Below are positions 8,754 to 17,518 of a DNA stretch of 64,000 nucleotides, one piece after another. This stretch comes from Sphingopyxis yananensis (GTDB lineage Bacteria; Pseudomonadota; Alphaproteobacteria; Sphingomonadales; Sphingomonadaceae): contig NZ_JAJEWI010000005.1 of NCBI RefSeq assembly GCF_020687785.1, forward strand, positions 248,001 to 312,000. The letters run 5' to 3'. Within the stretch, counting starts at the first letter, position 1; every line of letters begins with the position of its first letter. A program made the position numbers and the translations under genes. The notes beneath the pieces were generated by a model. It was not told the origin of the DNA. It saw nothing but the letters and a program-made list of their open reading frames with translations, and ran no database searches.

Positions 8754-9359
8754 TTACCAGTTTTTGCCCATTTCAATGGCGGCGGCTTCGTCAGGGCGGC
8801 TTTTGCGGCCCAGCGCTTGGTTGCGGTGGGGGAAGCGGCCAAATTTTTCGACAATGTCGAAATGTTTTTGCGCGAATTCGAACAGCTCGGGATCGTCCAA
8901 TTGCGCGACGAGGCGCAGGGATTCCCGCTGATCGTCCATATCTTCGCTATGTTCGAACGGCAGATAGGCAAAGAGTCGGCGGTCCTTGTCCCATGACTGG
9001 TCCCAGCCATGGTCGGTGACGCCGCGCGCAATGGCGACGGCGAGTTCGTCGCTGGCAAAGGCCTGGGCGCTGCCCCGAAACAGGTTGCGGGGCAGTTGGT
9101 CGAACAAAATAATCGCTGCCAAGGCTGTGTCAGGGTCGGTCAAAAAGGATTGAGCGGGCAGGCTGCGCAAGGCTGGCCACCATGAAGCGGCCAGCGCGGC
9201 CAGTTCGTCGTCAAAGGCGGGGCCGCCGCCAAACCAATGGGAGCGATTATGATCGCGGAACCAAAAATCCAATAATTGCTGCGCCCAATCATTGGGCGGC
9301 GGCAGGGGATTTACGTCCGTATCTTGATCATTATCATCATCATAATCGCTCAACATCAT
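8754..9359 (-). CDS. DUF924 family protein
   Basis: 201 residues. The family pattern is clear: WAQQLLDFWF near the N-terminus, SHWFGGGPAFDDEL, AAIILFDQLPRNLFRGSAQAFASD in the middle and YLPFEHSEDMDDQ followed by FGRFPHRNQALGR. It is an all-helical TPR-like fold in the cytoplasm with no established biochemical role. The N-terminal 15 residues are unusually acidic. It begins 13 bases after the upstream secreted-protein gene, so the two are probably co-transcribed. Confidence 0.88.
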   Translation of the reverse strand: MMLSDYDDDNDQDTDVNPLPPPNDWAQQLLDFWFRDHNRSHWFGGGPAFDDELAALAASWWPALRSLPAQSFLTDPDTALAAIILFDQLPRNLFRGSAQAFASDELAVAIARGVTDHGWDQSWDKDRRLFAYLPFEHSEDMDDQRESLRLVAQLDDPELFEFAQKHFDIVEKFGRFPHRNQALGRKSRPDEAAAIEMGKNW

Positions 9360-9372
9360 CGGCTAGCCTTTA

Positions 9373-9783
9373 TCACTCTGCTTTGCGGTAAGGGACAAAT
9401 TCGCCAAGGCTGACGAACCCACGCCAAGAACGCGTACCCGGATCAACAAGTTGCACTGTGTCGATGCTGCAAAGCTGGCTGCCGACTGTCTTGGTGACCA
9501 TGGTATCGCTGTCATTCAAGCTGCTGGCGCCAGAGGTGGGTCGATTGACCCAGATGGTGCGGCCCGCATGATAAACGATGGCGGTTTTGTCGATGATCTG
9601 GGTGTTGGTGACGCTGTTCATCGAAATACAGTTCGTCGGTTCACCCGCCACCCGGCCTTCGAGGATTTTTTCCAGCTTTTGTTCGGGCGTCTGTTTGGGA
9701 GCGGCGGTCGCTGTCATGGGAACAGCAGCGAGCATTGCGGCACCGCATAGCGCCATTGTTACGGAACGGAACATGTTGAACAA
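9373..9783 (-). CDS. Secreted hypothetical protein
   Basis: 136 residues with a clear signal peptide (MALCGAAMLAAVPMTATAA, cleavage expected near residue 28). The mature part has two cysteines (TNCISM and QLCSID) that could form a disulfide, and hydrophilic strands without a recognised domain. It is probably periplasmic. It lies upstream of the DUF924 gene with a 13-base gap. The start is supported by the signal peptide. A large imperfect palindrome lies 30 bases upstream of the start. Confidence 0.75.
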   Translation of the reverse strand: MFNMFRSVTMALCGAAMLAAVPMTATAAPKQTPEQKLEKILEGRVAGEPTNCISMNSVTNTQIIDKTAIVYHAGRTIWVNRPTSGASSLNDSDTMVTKTVGSQLCSIDTVQLVDPGTRSWRGFVSLGEFVPYRKAE

Positions 9784-9812
9784 CTCCTTCCATCTTGTTC
9801 TGTTGACACTAG

Positions 9813-9886
9813 TATAACGGAGTCCTGTGAACGAAAGCTTAGCTGAATATTTACATTTCGTTCAGGAACAACAGGACTGCGTTATA
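9813..9886. repeat. Large imperfect inverted repeat between tldD and the secreted-protein gene
   Basis: TATAACGGAGTCCTGT at 9813-9828 pairs with ACAGGACTGCGTTATA at 9871-9886 with one mismatch. Further in, GAACGAAA at 9829-9836 pairs with TTTCGTTC at 9856-9863; a seven-base insertion unbalances the right arm. No T run follows on either strand, so it is not an ordinary terminator. Confidence 0.7.
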
Positions 9887-9925
9887 TTATGGCAACAGTT
9901 TATTTGAGGATGAGGCCAACCAAAA

Positions 9926-11368
9926 TCAAGCCGTGCCACCAACCGTGAGGCCCGCGACCAGCAAAGTGGGCTGGCCGACGCCCGCAGGAACGCTTTGTCC
10001 GCCCTTGCCGCAGACGCCGATCCCCTCGTCAATCGCCATATCATTGCCGATGCCCATGACCTTGGTCAGCACGCTGGGTCCGTCGCCGATCAGGGTCGCG
10101 CCCTTGATGGGATCGCCGATTTTGCCATTTTCAATTTTATAGGCTTCGGTGCAGCTGAAGACGAATTTGCCCGACACAATGTCGACTTGTCCGCCGCCGA
10201 AGCTTTTGGCGAAGATGCCGTTTTTGACACGCGACAATAGTTCAGCCGGATCATCATTCCCGCCGCGCATAAAGGTGTTGGTCATGCGGGGCATGGGGGC
10301 GTGGGCGAAGCTTTCGCGGCGGCCATTGCCCGTGGGTTCCACGCCCATCAGGCGGGCGTTGAGGCGGTCCTGCATATAGCATTTCAAAATGCCGTCTTCG
10401 ATCAGCACGGTTTCGCCGGTTGGCGTGCCTTCGTCGTCGATGCTGAGCGAGCCGCGACGGCCACCGCCGATGGGGCTGCCGAGGCTGCCATCATCGACCA
10501 CGGTGACGCCTTCGGCAGCGACGCGCTGGCCGATGCGGCCAGAAAAGGCACTGGTGCCCTTGCGGTTAAAGTCGCCTTCAAGGCCGTGGCCGACCGCTTC
10601 GTGCAGCAGCACGCCGGGCCAGCCTGGGCCGAGCAGCACGGTCATTTCGCCAGCAGGGGCATCGACGGCACGAAGATTGGTGAGGGCCTGTGCAAGCGCT
10701 TCGTCAATGGCGCGGTTCCATTGTTCGGGTTCGAACAGATGGTCGTACATATAGCGGCCACCAAGGCCGAAATAGCCGGACTCGCGGCGGCCATTTTCTT
10801 CGACCACGATGGAGACATTGAGGCGCACGAGGGGGCGGATGTCGGTGGCCAAGAAACCATCCGCGCGGACGATTTCGACGACGGACCAACTACCCGCCAA
10901 GGCGACCGATACTTGTTTAATACGCGGATCGCGGGCGCGGGCGGCGGCGTCGATTTCTTGGCACAGCGCCGCTTTTTTCGCGAAGGGGACGAGGTCGAGC
11001 GGATTGGCTTCGTCATAGAGGCGTTGGTTGGTGTGCTGGGGCGGGGCGGCGTGGGCGCCCTTGGCAGGGTCGAGCAGGGCCAGCGTTTCGGCGGCGCGGC
11101 GAATGGCGGGGGCGCTGATGTCGCTGGCGTGAGCAAAGCCGGTCATTTCGCCAGATACGGCGCGCAGGCCAAAGCCCGCATCGGTAGAATAATCGGCGGT
11201 TTTCAATCGGCCATCATCGAAGCCAAAGCTTTCGGTGGCGCGATATTGCAGATAAATTTCCCCGTCATCGGCGCGGGCGAGCGCTTCTTTGGCCAGCTTT
11301 TGCGCGAGATCTGGGTCCAGTGCATCGGCGCGGTAGAGAAAATTACGGGGATCGGAAAATTGGGTCAT
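9926..11368 (-). CDS. tldD: Metalloprotease TldD
   Basis: 480 residues, the usual TldD length. The zinc-binding HEAVGHGLEGD motif (HExxxH) is near residue 257, and the C-terminal region with EGIGVCGKGGQSVPAGVGQP is typical of the family. TldD works with TldE/PmbA as a heterodimeric cytoplasmic protease that degrades unfolded or leader peptides and matures some peptide products. No tldE is visible in this window. The gene is transcribed away from the Zn-finger gene, which has its own terminator upstream. Confidence 0.95.
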   Translation of the reverse strand: MTQFSDPRNFLYRADALDPDLAQKLAKEALARADDGEIYLQYRATESFGFDDGRLKTADYSTDAGFGLRAVSGEMTGFAHASDISAPAIRRAAETLALLDPAKGAHAAPPQHTNQRLYDEANPLDLVPFAKKAALCQEIDAAARARDPRIKQVSVALAGSWSVVEIVRADGFLATDIRPLVRLNVSIVVEENGRRESGYFGLGGRYMYDHLFEPEQWNRAIDEALAQALTNLRAVDAPAGEMTVLLGPGWPGVLLHEAVGHGLEGDFNRKGTSAFSGRIGQRVAAEGVTVVDDGSLGSPIGGGRRGSLSIDDEGTPTGETVLIEDGILKCYMQDRLNARLMGVEPTGNGRRESFAHAPMPRMTNTFMRGGNDDPAELLSRVKNGIFAKSFGGGQVDIVSGKFVFSCTEAYKIENGKIGDPIKGATLIGDGPSVLTKVMGIGNDMAIDEGIGVCGKGGQSVPAGVGQPTLLVAGLTVGGTA

Positions 11369-11437
11369 GGTGCGGATATAGGCGCAAGCGAGCCAGACGG
11401 AAAGAGGCGGATGGGCCGCGCCAATGTGCCGGACAGC

Positions 11438-11464
11438 AAAAAGGCGCGGGACGAACCGCGCCTT
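11438..11464 (-). terminator. Rho-independent terminator after the zinc-finger gene
   Basis: On the minus strand AAGGCGCGG pairs with CCGCGCCTT around a six-base loop and runs into TTTTTGC. Confidence 0.8.
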
Positions 11465-11494
11465 GATTAGGAAAAACCAAAGGGTGAGGCTTGT

Positions 11495-11701
11495 TTAGGC
11501 CTGATCGGCCACGCCGCCCGCCAAGATGAAGCGGCGGTCGCAATAGCCGCAATCCGCATAGCCTTGGTCGGGGTCAATTTCCAACCAGACGCGTGGATGG
11601 CCGAGCGCGGCATTGGCCAAGCCGTCGCCCGTACCGTCACAAGCGATACGGCTTTTGGTGGTGCGGATGGTTTCGGGCTGGGGTGCGCTGTTGCTGGTCA
11701 T
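11495..11701 (-). CDS. CHCC zinc-finger domain-containing protein (complex I NDUFS6-like)
   Basis: 68 residues. The conserved motif is visible: IACDG in the first half, GHPRVWLEID and the C-terminal CGYCDRRFIL, giving Cys, His, Cys, Cys ligands for one zinc ion. Alphaproteobacterial homologues correspond to the small accessory subunit of respiratory complex I. The ATG at 11701 gives a standard length; the open frame continues 63 codons upstream but overlaps the divergent ABC gene's upstream region and lacks homology. It has its own terminator at 11438. Confidence 0.88.
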   Translation of the reverse strand: MTSNSAPQPETIRTTKSRIACDGTGDGLANAALGHPRVWLEIDPDQGYADCGYCDRRFILAGGVADQA

Positions 11702-11812
11702 AACCGCGCCCATAGCAAGGCGCGATAGGCTTCGCAATCCGATGCGTGATGCCATGGGAAAGCGCGGCGCTGCTTTTTCATCTGGCGATGATGGGTCAAG
11801 CAGGGCTATGGA

Positions 11813-12742
11813 ATGAATATGACTGATGCTGCAATCCGCATCGAGGGAGTTTCCAAACTGTATAAAGGTGGGAAACAGGCCCTTGATCATGTGAGTTTTG
11901 ATGTTCCGCGCGGGCAGATTTTTGGGCTGCTCGGCCCCAATGGTGCTGGGAAATCCACCCTGATCAATATTTTGGCGGGGCTGGTGAACAAAAGCAGCGG
12001 GCGCGCCAGCATTTGGGGATTCGATATCGACGAGAATCCGCGCAATGCCAAAAATAGCATTGGTATTGTGCCGCAGGAAATCGTCTTTGACCCATTTTTC
12101 ACGCCCTTTGAGACGTTGGAGAATCAGGCGGGCTTTTATGGCGTGCCCAAGAATCAGCGCATGTCAGACGAGTTGCTGGCGGCGGTGCATTTGGCGGATA
12201 AGCGCGACGCTTATGCTCGCACCCTGTCGGGCGGTATGAAGCGGCGGTTGTTGGTGGCCAAAGCGATGGTCCATTCGCCGCCGATCATTGTGTTGGATGA
12301 ACCAACAGCTGGCGTGGATATCGAGCTGCGCCAGCAATTATGGGAATATGTTGTCAGCTTGAATGATCGCGGTGTCACCGTCGTGCTGACCACCCATTAT
12401 TTGGAAGAAGCCGAGCAATTGTGCGACCGCATTGCGATTATCAACCAAGGCAAGCTGATTGCGAATAAGCCGACCCGCGAATTGGTGGATATGGCGCGGG
12501 AAAAAATTGTCGTCGTGACGCTGGATCAAGATGTCACCGTGCTGCCCAGCCACCCTGCCTTTGATAAAGTCGAGCGGGAAGGGGAGCGGATGCTGGCCAT
12601 TAGTTATAATAAAGACCGCGCCAATGCGGGCGATGTGTTGGCGGCGGTGGGCGCGCTGGGGTTGGGGATTGTTGATGTGTCCACCCGCGAGGCGGATTTG
12701 GAAGATGTGTTTTTGAATTTAACGCGGGCTGCCCGTTCTTAA
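11813..12742 (+). CDS. ABC transporter ATP-binding protein
   Basis: 309 residues with one complete ATPase domain: Walker A GPNGAGKS near residue 43, Q-loop IGIVPQE, signature LSGGMKRR near 140, Walker B IIVLDEP and H-loop TTHY. The last 90 residues form the C-terminal extension usual in DrrA/YadG-type exporters. It should energise export of a hydrophobic substrate. No permease gene is adjacent, since nadB follows, so the partner is encoded elsewhere or the unit is incomplete here. Two ATGs (11813 and 11819) are possible starts. Confidence 0.92.
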   Translation: MNMTDAAIRIEGVSKLYKGGKQALDHVSFDVPRGQIFGLLGPNGAGKSTLINILAGLVNKSSGRASIWGFDIDENPRNAKNSIGIVPQEIVFDPFFTPFETLENQAGFYGVPKNQRMSDELLAAVHLADKRDAYARTLSGGMKRRLLVAKAMVHSPPIIVLDEPTAGVDIELRQQLWEYVVSLNDRGVTVVLTTHYLEEAEQLCDRIAIINQGKLIANKPTRELVDMAREKIVVVTLDQDVTVLPSHPAFDKVEREGERMLAISYNKDRANAGDVLAAVGALGLGIVDVSTREADLEDVFLNLTRAARS

Positions 12743-12844
12743 GAGGTTTGGGCGTGCATAAGAAGTTGGGCATGCATAAGGGATAGGACGGCCAAAAGGC
12801 CGCGCTGCCACGGCATGGTTCGGCAGCGTTGAGAAGGTTTTGCT

Positions 12845-14431
12845 ATGTCGGATACTGAGGTTCATGACGTCATCATTGTGGGGTCAGGCGCGGCAGGATT
12901 AACCGCTGCCATCGCTTTGGCCGACCATTGCCGCGTGCTGGTGTTGGCCAAGGGGAATTTAACCGGCGGGTCCACGGCTTGGGCGCAGGGCGGTATTGCG
13001 GCTGTGCTGGATGCGGGCGATACTTTTGACAATCATATTGACGATACGATGGTGGCGGGTGCGGGGCTGAACCGGCGCGAAACCGTGGAATTTGTTATTG
13101 AAAATGCACCAGAGGCGATTGACCGTCTGGTGAAAATGGGCGTGCCGTTTAATAGCGAAAAAGGCGCATTGCATTTGACGCGCGAGGGTGGGCACAGCCA
13201 CCGCCGCATTGTGCATGTGGACGACGCCACGGGCTGGGCCGTGCAAGAAGCGCTGCTGAAAACAGCCGAGGCGCATCCGAATATCACGTTGATGCCCGGC
13301 CAAGCCTGTATTGATTTGATTACCGGACGGCATGAGGAACGCTATTCTGGGTCGGGCCATGTTTGGGGCGTTTATGCGCTGGACGAGGCGAGCGGCAAAG
13401 TGCGGGCGCATGTGGGCCGTGCGACCATTTTGGCTAGCGGCGGGGCGGGGCGTGTTTATCAATTTTCCACCGCGCCGCGCGGGGCGACCGGCGATGGCAT
13501 TGCGATGGCTTGGCGCGCCGGTGCGCGGGTTTCCAATATGGAAATGATGCAGTTCCACCCGACCTGCTTGTATAATTTGGACGTGAAAAACTTCCTGATT
13601 ACCGAGGCGGTGCGCGGCGAAGGCGGCATCTTGCGCCATCCCGTGACGGGATATCGCTATATGCCCGATTATGATGAGCGGTTGGAGTTGGCTCCGCGCG
13701 ATATTGTGGCGCGGGCCAATGATGATCAGATCAAACGCTTCGGCCTAGATTTTGTGCATTTGGATATTAGCCACCAAGATCCGGAATTTGTGAAGGGCCA
13801 TTTCCCGAACATCTATGAGAAGCTGATGAGCTTGGGCATTGATATGACCCAGCAGCCGATTCCGGTGGTGCCCGCGCAGCATTATACGTGCGGCGGGATT
13901 TTGATTGATTTGAACGGGCGCACGGATTTGCCCGCACTTTATGCCGCGGGGGAATGCACTGAAAGCGGGTTGCACGGCGCGAACCGCTTGGCGTCGAACA
14001 GCTTGCTGGAATGTTTTGTGTTCGGCGAGGCCGCCGCGCGGGATATTATCGCCAATTGGGCCGATTTGCCGCCGCCGCCCGCCATTCGGCCATGGGATGA
14101 AAGCCGGGTGACGGACAGCGATGAAGAGGTGGTGATTAAGCAAAATTGGACGGAAATTCGCCGATTTATGTGGAATTATGTCGGCATTGTGCGGTCGACC
14201 AAGCGGCTGGAACGCGCTCAGCACCGCATCAAAATGCTGACGGATGAAGTGGGCGATTATTACGGCCATTTCCGCGTGACGACCGATTTGATCGAGCTGC
14301 GCAACTTGTTGCAATGTGCGGATTTGATCGTGCGTTCGGCGTTGGAGCGCAAGGAAAGCCGTGGCTTGCATTATACGCTGGATTATCCGGACTTGCTGGC
14401 CGATGCGCGGGATACGGTGTTGGTTCCTTGA
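12845..14431 (+). CDS. nadB: L-aspartate oxidase
   Basis: 528 residues, a normal NadB length. FAD-binding GSGAAGLTAAIAL is at the N-terminus. GGSTAWAQGGIA, MMQFHPTCL, the substrate-loop and C-terminal signature GANRLASNSLLECFVFG, and the helical C-terminal domain are all intact. It oxidises L-aspartate to iminoaspartate, the first step of de novo NAD synthesis. Its partners nadA and nadC are not in this window. The stop codon overlaps the probable TTG start of the next gene. Confidence 0.95.
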   Translation: MSDTEVHDVIIVGSGAAGLTAAIALADHCRVLVLAKGNLTGGSTAWAQGGIAAVLDAGDTFDNHIDDTMVAGAGLNRRETVEFVIENAPEAIDRLVKMGVPFNSEKGALHLTREGGHSHRRIVHVDDATGWAVQEALLKTAEAHPNITLMPGQACIDLITGRHEERYSGSGHVWGVYALDEASGKVRAHVGRATILASGGAGRVYQFSTAPRGATGDGIAMAWRAGARVSNMEMMQFHPTCLYNLDVKNFLITEAVRGEGGILRHPVTGYRYMPDYDERLELAPRDIVARANDDQIKRFGLDFVHLDISHQDPEFVKGHFPNIYEKLMSLGIDMTQQPIPVVPAQHYTCGGILIDLNGRTDLPALYAAGECTESGLHGANRLASNSLLECFVFGEAAARDIIANWADLPPPPAIRPWDESRVTDSDEEVVIKQNWTEIRRFMWNYVGIVRSTKRLERAQHRIKMLTDEVGDYYGHFRVTTDLIELRNLLQCADLIVRSALERKESRGLHYTLDYPDLLADARDTVLVP

Positions 14432-15885
14432 ACGAGCGCTGGGGGGGAATTAGCGAGCGTCAGATTTTTTGGGGCATAATGGCGCTGGCGGCGATTTTGC
14501 GGGCGGTGGCGGCTGTCCCCTTCATGATCGGCTGGTATGACGAAATTTGGCAATATTTAGAACCGGCTTGGTCGTTGGTCGAAGGGCCATGGATTCAGAC
14601 ATGGGATTTTCGCGACGGCATCAGAAGCTGGTTGTTACCACAATTTTTGTCCTTGCCTATGGCGCTGGGCTGGTGGTTGGCACCGGATAGCGCCTTGAAT
14701 TTGTTCCTTCCGCGTTTGCTGATGGCGGCTTTATCCCTGACCGTGGTGGGATGTGCCACGCAATTGGGCCTGCGTCTGTCGCGCTTGCATGGCCTCATGG
14801 CTGGTGTTGTCGCAGCGGTTTGGTTTGAGCTGATTTATTTTGCGCCGCGTACCCTGTCCGAACCGCTGGGCTTTTCTTTGTTCATGGGCGCGGTTTGGTT
14901 GTTGATAGCGCGGCGCTATACCCCAAATTTTCGGGCCTATCAGGTGGCGGGTTTCTTGCTGGGGCTGTGCTTTGCCGTACGAATTCAATATGCCCCGATG
15001 ATATTAATCCTGACCATATGGGCGGCGCGGACGGAATGGCGTGCGTTGTGGACGCCGATGGTGCTGGGCGGATTGGCGGCGCTGGGGGTGGATGCCGCAG
15101 TGAATTTGGCGATGGGCAATATGCCCTTTCGCTGGATGGTCGAGGCGGTCCGTGTGAATGTGATCGAGGGGCGGGCCGACAGCTATGGCGTGTCGCCAGT
15201 GACCGAATATTTGGGTATGATGGGGCTGCATTGGTTTTTGCTGTTCCCCGCCATCCTGATCTTGGCGCGCAAGGGGGCCCGACATTATCCGATTTTATTC
15301 TGGATCGCCGTCGTTCATATTTTGTGTCACAGCTTGATTGGGCACAAGGAATTCCGCTTCATCATGGCGGGTGCGGGCTTGCTGGTGGTGCTGGCGGGGC
15401 TGGGCAGTGCGGATATGTTGCGGCAGGTGCCGCGACAGCGTTTGGCATTGACGACGGTCACCATGTTGTTTTTGTGGATGGGCGGATCTGCCGCGCTGGC
15501 CAATGCTTTTTTTCAGCATAATTGGTCACGCGGTGCGGCCTTGGCTGAGATTTATGATGAGATCAGAAGCGATCTGAAAAGCTGTGGGATTGCTTTTCAC
15601 ACGCCAGAAGGCAGTGTTAATGGCAGCTATGCTTTGCTGCGACGATCTATTCCGATGTATAGCATTGATGAACCAGCGGAATTGGCTCGCTATGCCAGCT
15701 CTTACAATCATATTTTGACCTATCAGGACCGGTTGGCGGATTTGCCCAGTGGATTTGGTCAGGTCCAATGTGGTGACGCCAAGGATATGGATGCCGCCGT
15801 GTGCCATGCGCGGCGCGCAGGCGGGTGCAGCGGCGATCCGGTACAGCATCATTATAATGCTTGGTTGGAGCGCCGCGACAATTGA
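14428..15885 (+). CDS. GT22-like (Alg9/PIG-B type) mannosyltransferase family membrane protein
   Basis: About 485 residues with many membrane segments. The first luminal or periplasmic loop contains WYDEIWQYLEPAW, the DE motif expected of GT-C transferases that use lipid-linked sugar donors. The later GHKEFRFI matches the HKExRF signature of the Alg9/PIG-B group. It probably transfers a mannose-like sugar from a polyprenyl phosphate carrier to a periplasmic acceptor. The TTG at 14428 overlaps the nadB stop (TTGA), giving N-terminus NERWGGISERQ; the next in-frame ATG is at about 14479. The coupling to nadB is unusual functionally and may only be transcriptional. Confidence 0.8.
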   Translation: MNERWGGISERQIFWGIMALAAILRAVAAVPFMIGWYDEIWQYLEPAWSLVEGPWIQTWDFRDGIRSWLLPQFLSLPMALGWWLAPDSALNLFLPRLLMAALSLTVVGCATQLGLRLSRLHGLMAGVVAAVWFELIYFAPRTLSEPLGFSLFMGAVWLLIARRYTPNFRAYQVAGFLLGLCFAVRIQYAPMILILTIWAARTEWRALWTPMVLGGLAALGVDAAVNLAMGNMPFRWMVEAVRVNVIEGRADSYGVSPVTEYLGMMGLHWFLLFPAILILARKGARHYPILFWIAVVHILCHSLIGHKEFRFIMAGAGLLVVLAGLGSADMLRQVPRQRLALTTVTMLFLWMGGSAALANAFFQHNWSRGAALAEIYDEIRSDLKSCGIAFHTPEGSVNGSYALLRRSIPMYSIDEPAELARYASSYNHILTYQDRLADLPSGFGQVQCGDAKDMDAAVCHARRAGGCSGDPVQHHYNAWLERRDN

Positions 15886-15916
15886 GCATGAGCAGTCCTT
15901 GCGCTGTTCCCGATGC

Positions 15917-16153
15917 TTAGGTGATGGAGCGGACGACGAAGATGAGGGCGGCGGCGCCGAGGATGGAGGCGAGGCAGCCGGCGCGGTGGAAGTCGGTGCG
16001 GCCTCGGCTGATGATGAAGCCGGATAGGAGGCTGCCGCAGATGCCGAGTAGGATGGTGGCGGGCCATGTCATGGGGACTTCGCCCGGATAGAAGAAGCGG
16101 GCGAGGACGCCGATGAGGAAGCCGGAAAAAAGCGCGCCGATGAGGTTTATCAT
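15917..16153 (-). CDS. GlsB/YeaQ/YmgE family (transglycosylase-associated) small membrane protein
   Basis: 78 residues with three hydrophobic segments and the family's glycines: LIGALFSGFLIGVLARF, LLGICGSLLSGFI and the C-terminal ASILGAAALIFVV. Members are small, often stress-induced inner-membrane proteins of unclear role. It begins 19 bases after the M20 amidohydrolase stop on the same strand and is probably co-transcribed with it. Confidence 0.85.
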   Translation of the reverse strand: MINLIGALFSGFLIGVLARFFYPGEVPMTWPATILLGICGSLLSGFIISRGRTDFHRAGCLASILGAAALIFVVRSIT

Positions 16154-16172
16154 AGCGCGCCTTTAGCGAAGA

Positions 16173-17390
16173 TTATCCGGTAAAGCCATCGCGCAAGAAG
16201 CGTTCGGCCAAGGCGGCGTGGAGGGCGGCTCCGCGGGCCATGGGTTTTTCATCTAGCACCATATGGTTGCTGTGTAGGCCGCAGCATTGCCGCCAATCGC
16301 TGCCCTGTTCGCTGACGCCCAGCCAGAACATGGCACCGGGGACTTTTTCGAGGACATAAGAGAAATCTTCCGCGCCCATCACGGGGTTGTTCATGGTGAT
16401 CCACGCGGCTTCGCCATAGAGGTCTTCGACGATGCGTTGGCCGAAATCGACCGCGCGGCTGTCGCAGATGGTGACGGGGAAGCCTTCCTCAATCTCTACG
16501 GTGGCGGTGCAGCCATGGGCCTGTGCAATTGCGGGTGCGAGTTGGTGCAGTTCGCGGGAGATCATGGCGCGGCGTTCGGGCGACAAGGTGCGGATGGTGC
16601 CGAGCATTTCCGCCGTTTCGGGGATGATATTATAGGTCGTGCCTGCCGCGATTTTGGCGATGGTGATGACGGCGGGGTCGAACACGCTGACGCGGCGGGT
16701 GACCAAGGTTTGTAGCGCGGTGACGATGGCGCAGGCGACGGGGATGGGGTCTAGCGCGTCTTGCGGCATGGAGGCGTGGCCGCCTGCGCCTTTGACGGTG
16801 ATTTTTAACTGGTCGGAGGAGGCTAGCAGGGGGCCTGCTTTGCTGGCGAAGACGCCGTGCGGGGCGTTGGGCATGATGTGCAGCGCGAAGGCGGCGTCGG
16901 GGAGTGGATTTAGGAGGCCGTCGTCGAGCATGAAGCGCGCGCCATGATGGCCTTCCTCGCCCGGTTGGAACATGAAGAGGACGGTTCCGGTCAGGCGGTC
17001 GTGGTTGGCGCAGAGCAATTTGGCCGCGCCGACGAGCATGGCGACATGGGTGTCGTGCCCGCAGGCGTGCATCATGCCGCTGTGTTCAGAAGAAAAATCG
17101 AGGCCGGTTTCTTCGGTGAGGGGGAGGGCGTCTGTGTCTCCGCGAAGTAGCACGGTGCGGGTGTTGCCGCCGTCCGCTCCGCCGCCGCGCAAGATGGCGA
17201 TGAGGCCGGAGGTGCTGGGGCCTTCGCGAAATTCCAGCGGCAGGCCAGCAAGGGCGTCGCGGATTTTATCGCGGGTTTTGGGGTTTTGGAGGCCGAGTTC
17301 CGGCTCGCGGTGAATGGCGCGGCGCAGGTCCACGAGGGCGGGGAGAATGGCTTCGGCCTCTTGCGGCCATGAGGTGTGGGTGTTGGTCAT
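16173..17390 (-). CDS. M20 family amidohydrolase (hippurate hydrolase / aminoacylase-like)
   Basis: 405 residues. Metal-binding and catalytic motifs are present: LRGDTDALP, MHACGHDTHVAM, FQPGEEGHHGARFM and GAEDFSYVLEKVPGAMFWLG. The dimerisation domain (about residues 190-300) contains GGHASMPQDALDP. The enzyme hydrolyses N-acyl or N-aroyl amino acids in the cytoplasm; no signal peptide is seen. It precedes the GlsB-like gene. The start at 17390 gives the standard N-terminus with EAEAILPALVDLRRAIHREPELG. Confidence 0.92.
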   Translation of the reverse strand: MTNTHTSWPQEAEAILPALVDLRRAIHREPELGLQNPKTRDKIRDALAGLPLEFREGPSTSGLIAILRGGGADGGNTRTVLLRGDTDALPLTEETGLDFSSEHSGMMHACGHDTHVAMLVGAAKLLCANHDRLTGTVLFMFQPGEEGHHGARFMLDDGLLNPLPDAAFALHIMPNAPHGVFASKAGPLLASSDQLKITVKGAGGHASMPQDALDPIPVACAIVTALQTLVTRRVSVFDPAVITIAKIAAGTTYNIIPETAEMLGTIRTLSPERRAMISRELHQLAPAIAQAHGCTATVEIEEGFPVTICDSRAVDFGQRIVEDLYGEAAWITMNNPVMGAEDFSYVLEKVPGAMFWLGVSEQGSDWRQCCGLHSNHMVLDEKPMARGAALHAALAERFLRDGFTG

Positions 17391-17518
17391 GGTGCGGGGG
17401 AGTGTGGCGTGGGATTGGGGGAATGGGAAGTCTCATGTGACTTTAAAACAAAGAGGGCGTTTTTTTATGATTTTGATAGGGTTTTGAATTAAAGTTTATT
17501 GGTCGATTTGATTGGGGG

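Noticed and set aside
10301..11470. Plus-strand open frame of 389 codons opposite tldD
   Set aside because: It lies entirely antisense to an intact TldD and has a low-complexity, shadow-like composition rich in Gly, Ala, Asp and Phe.
11813..12742. Linking the ABC ATPase to nadB or the GT22-like protein as an export system
   Set aside because: No permease is adjacent, about 100 bases separate it from nadB, and nothing in the sequence ties the functions together.
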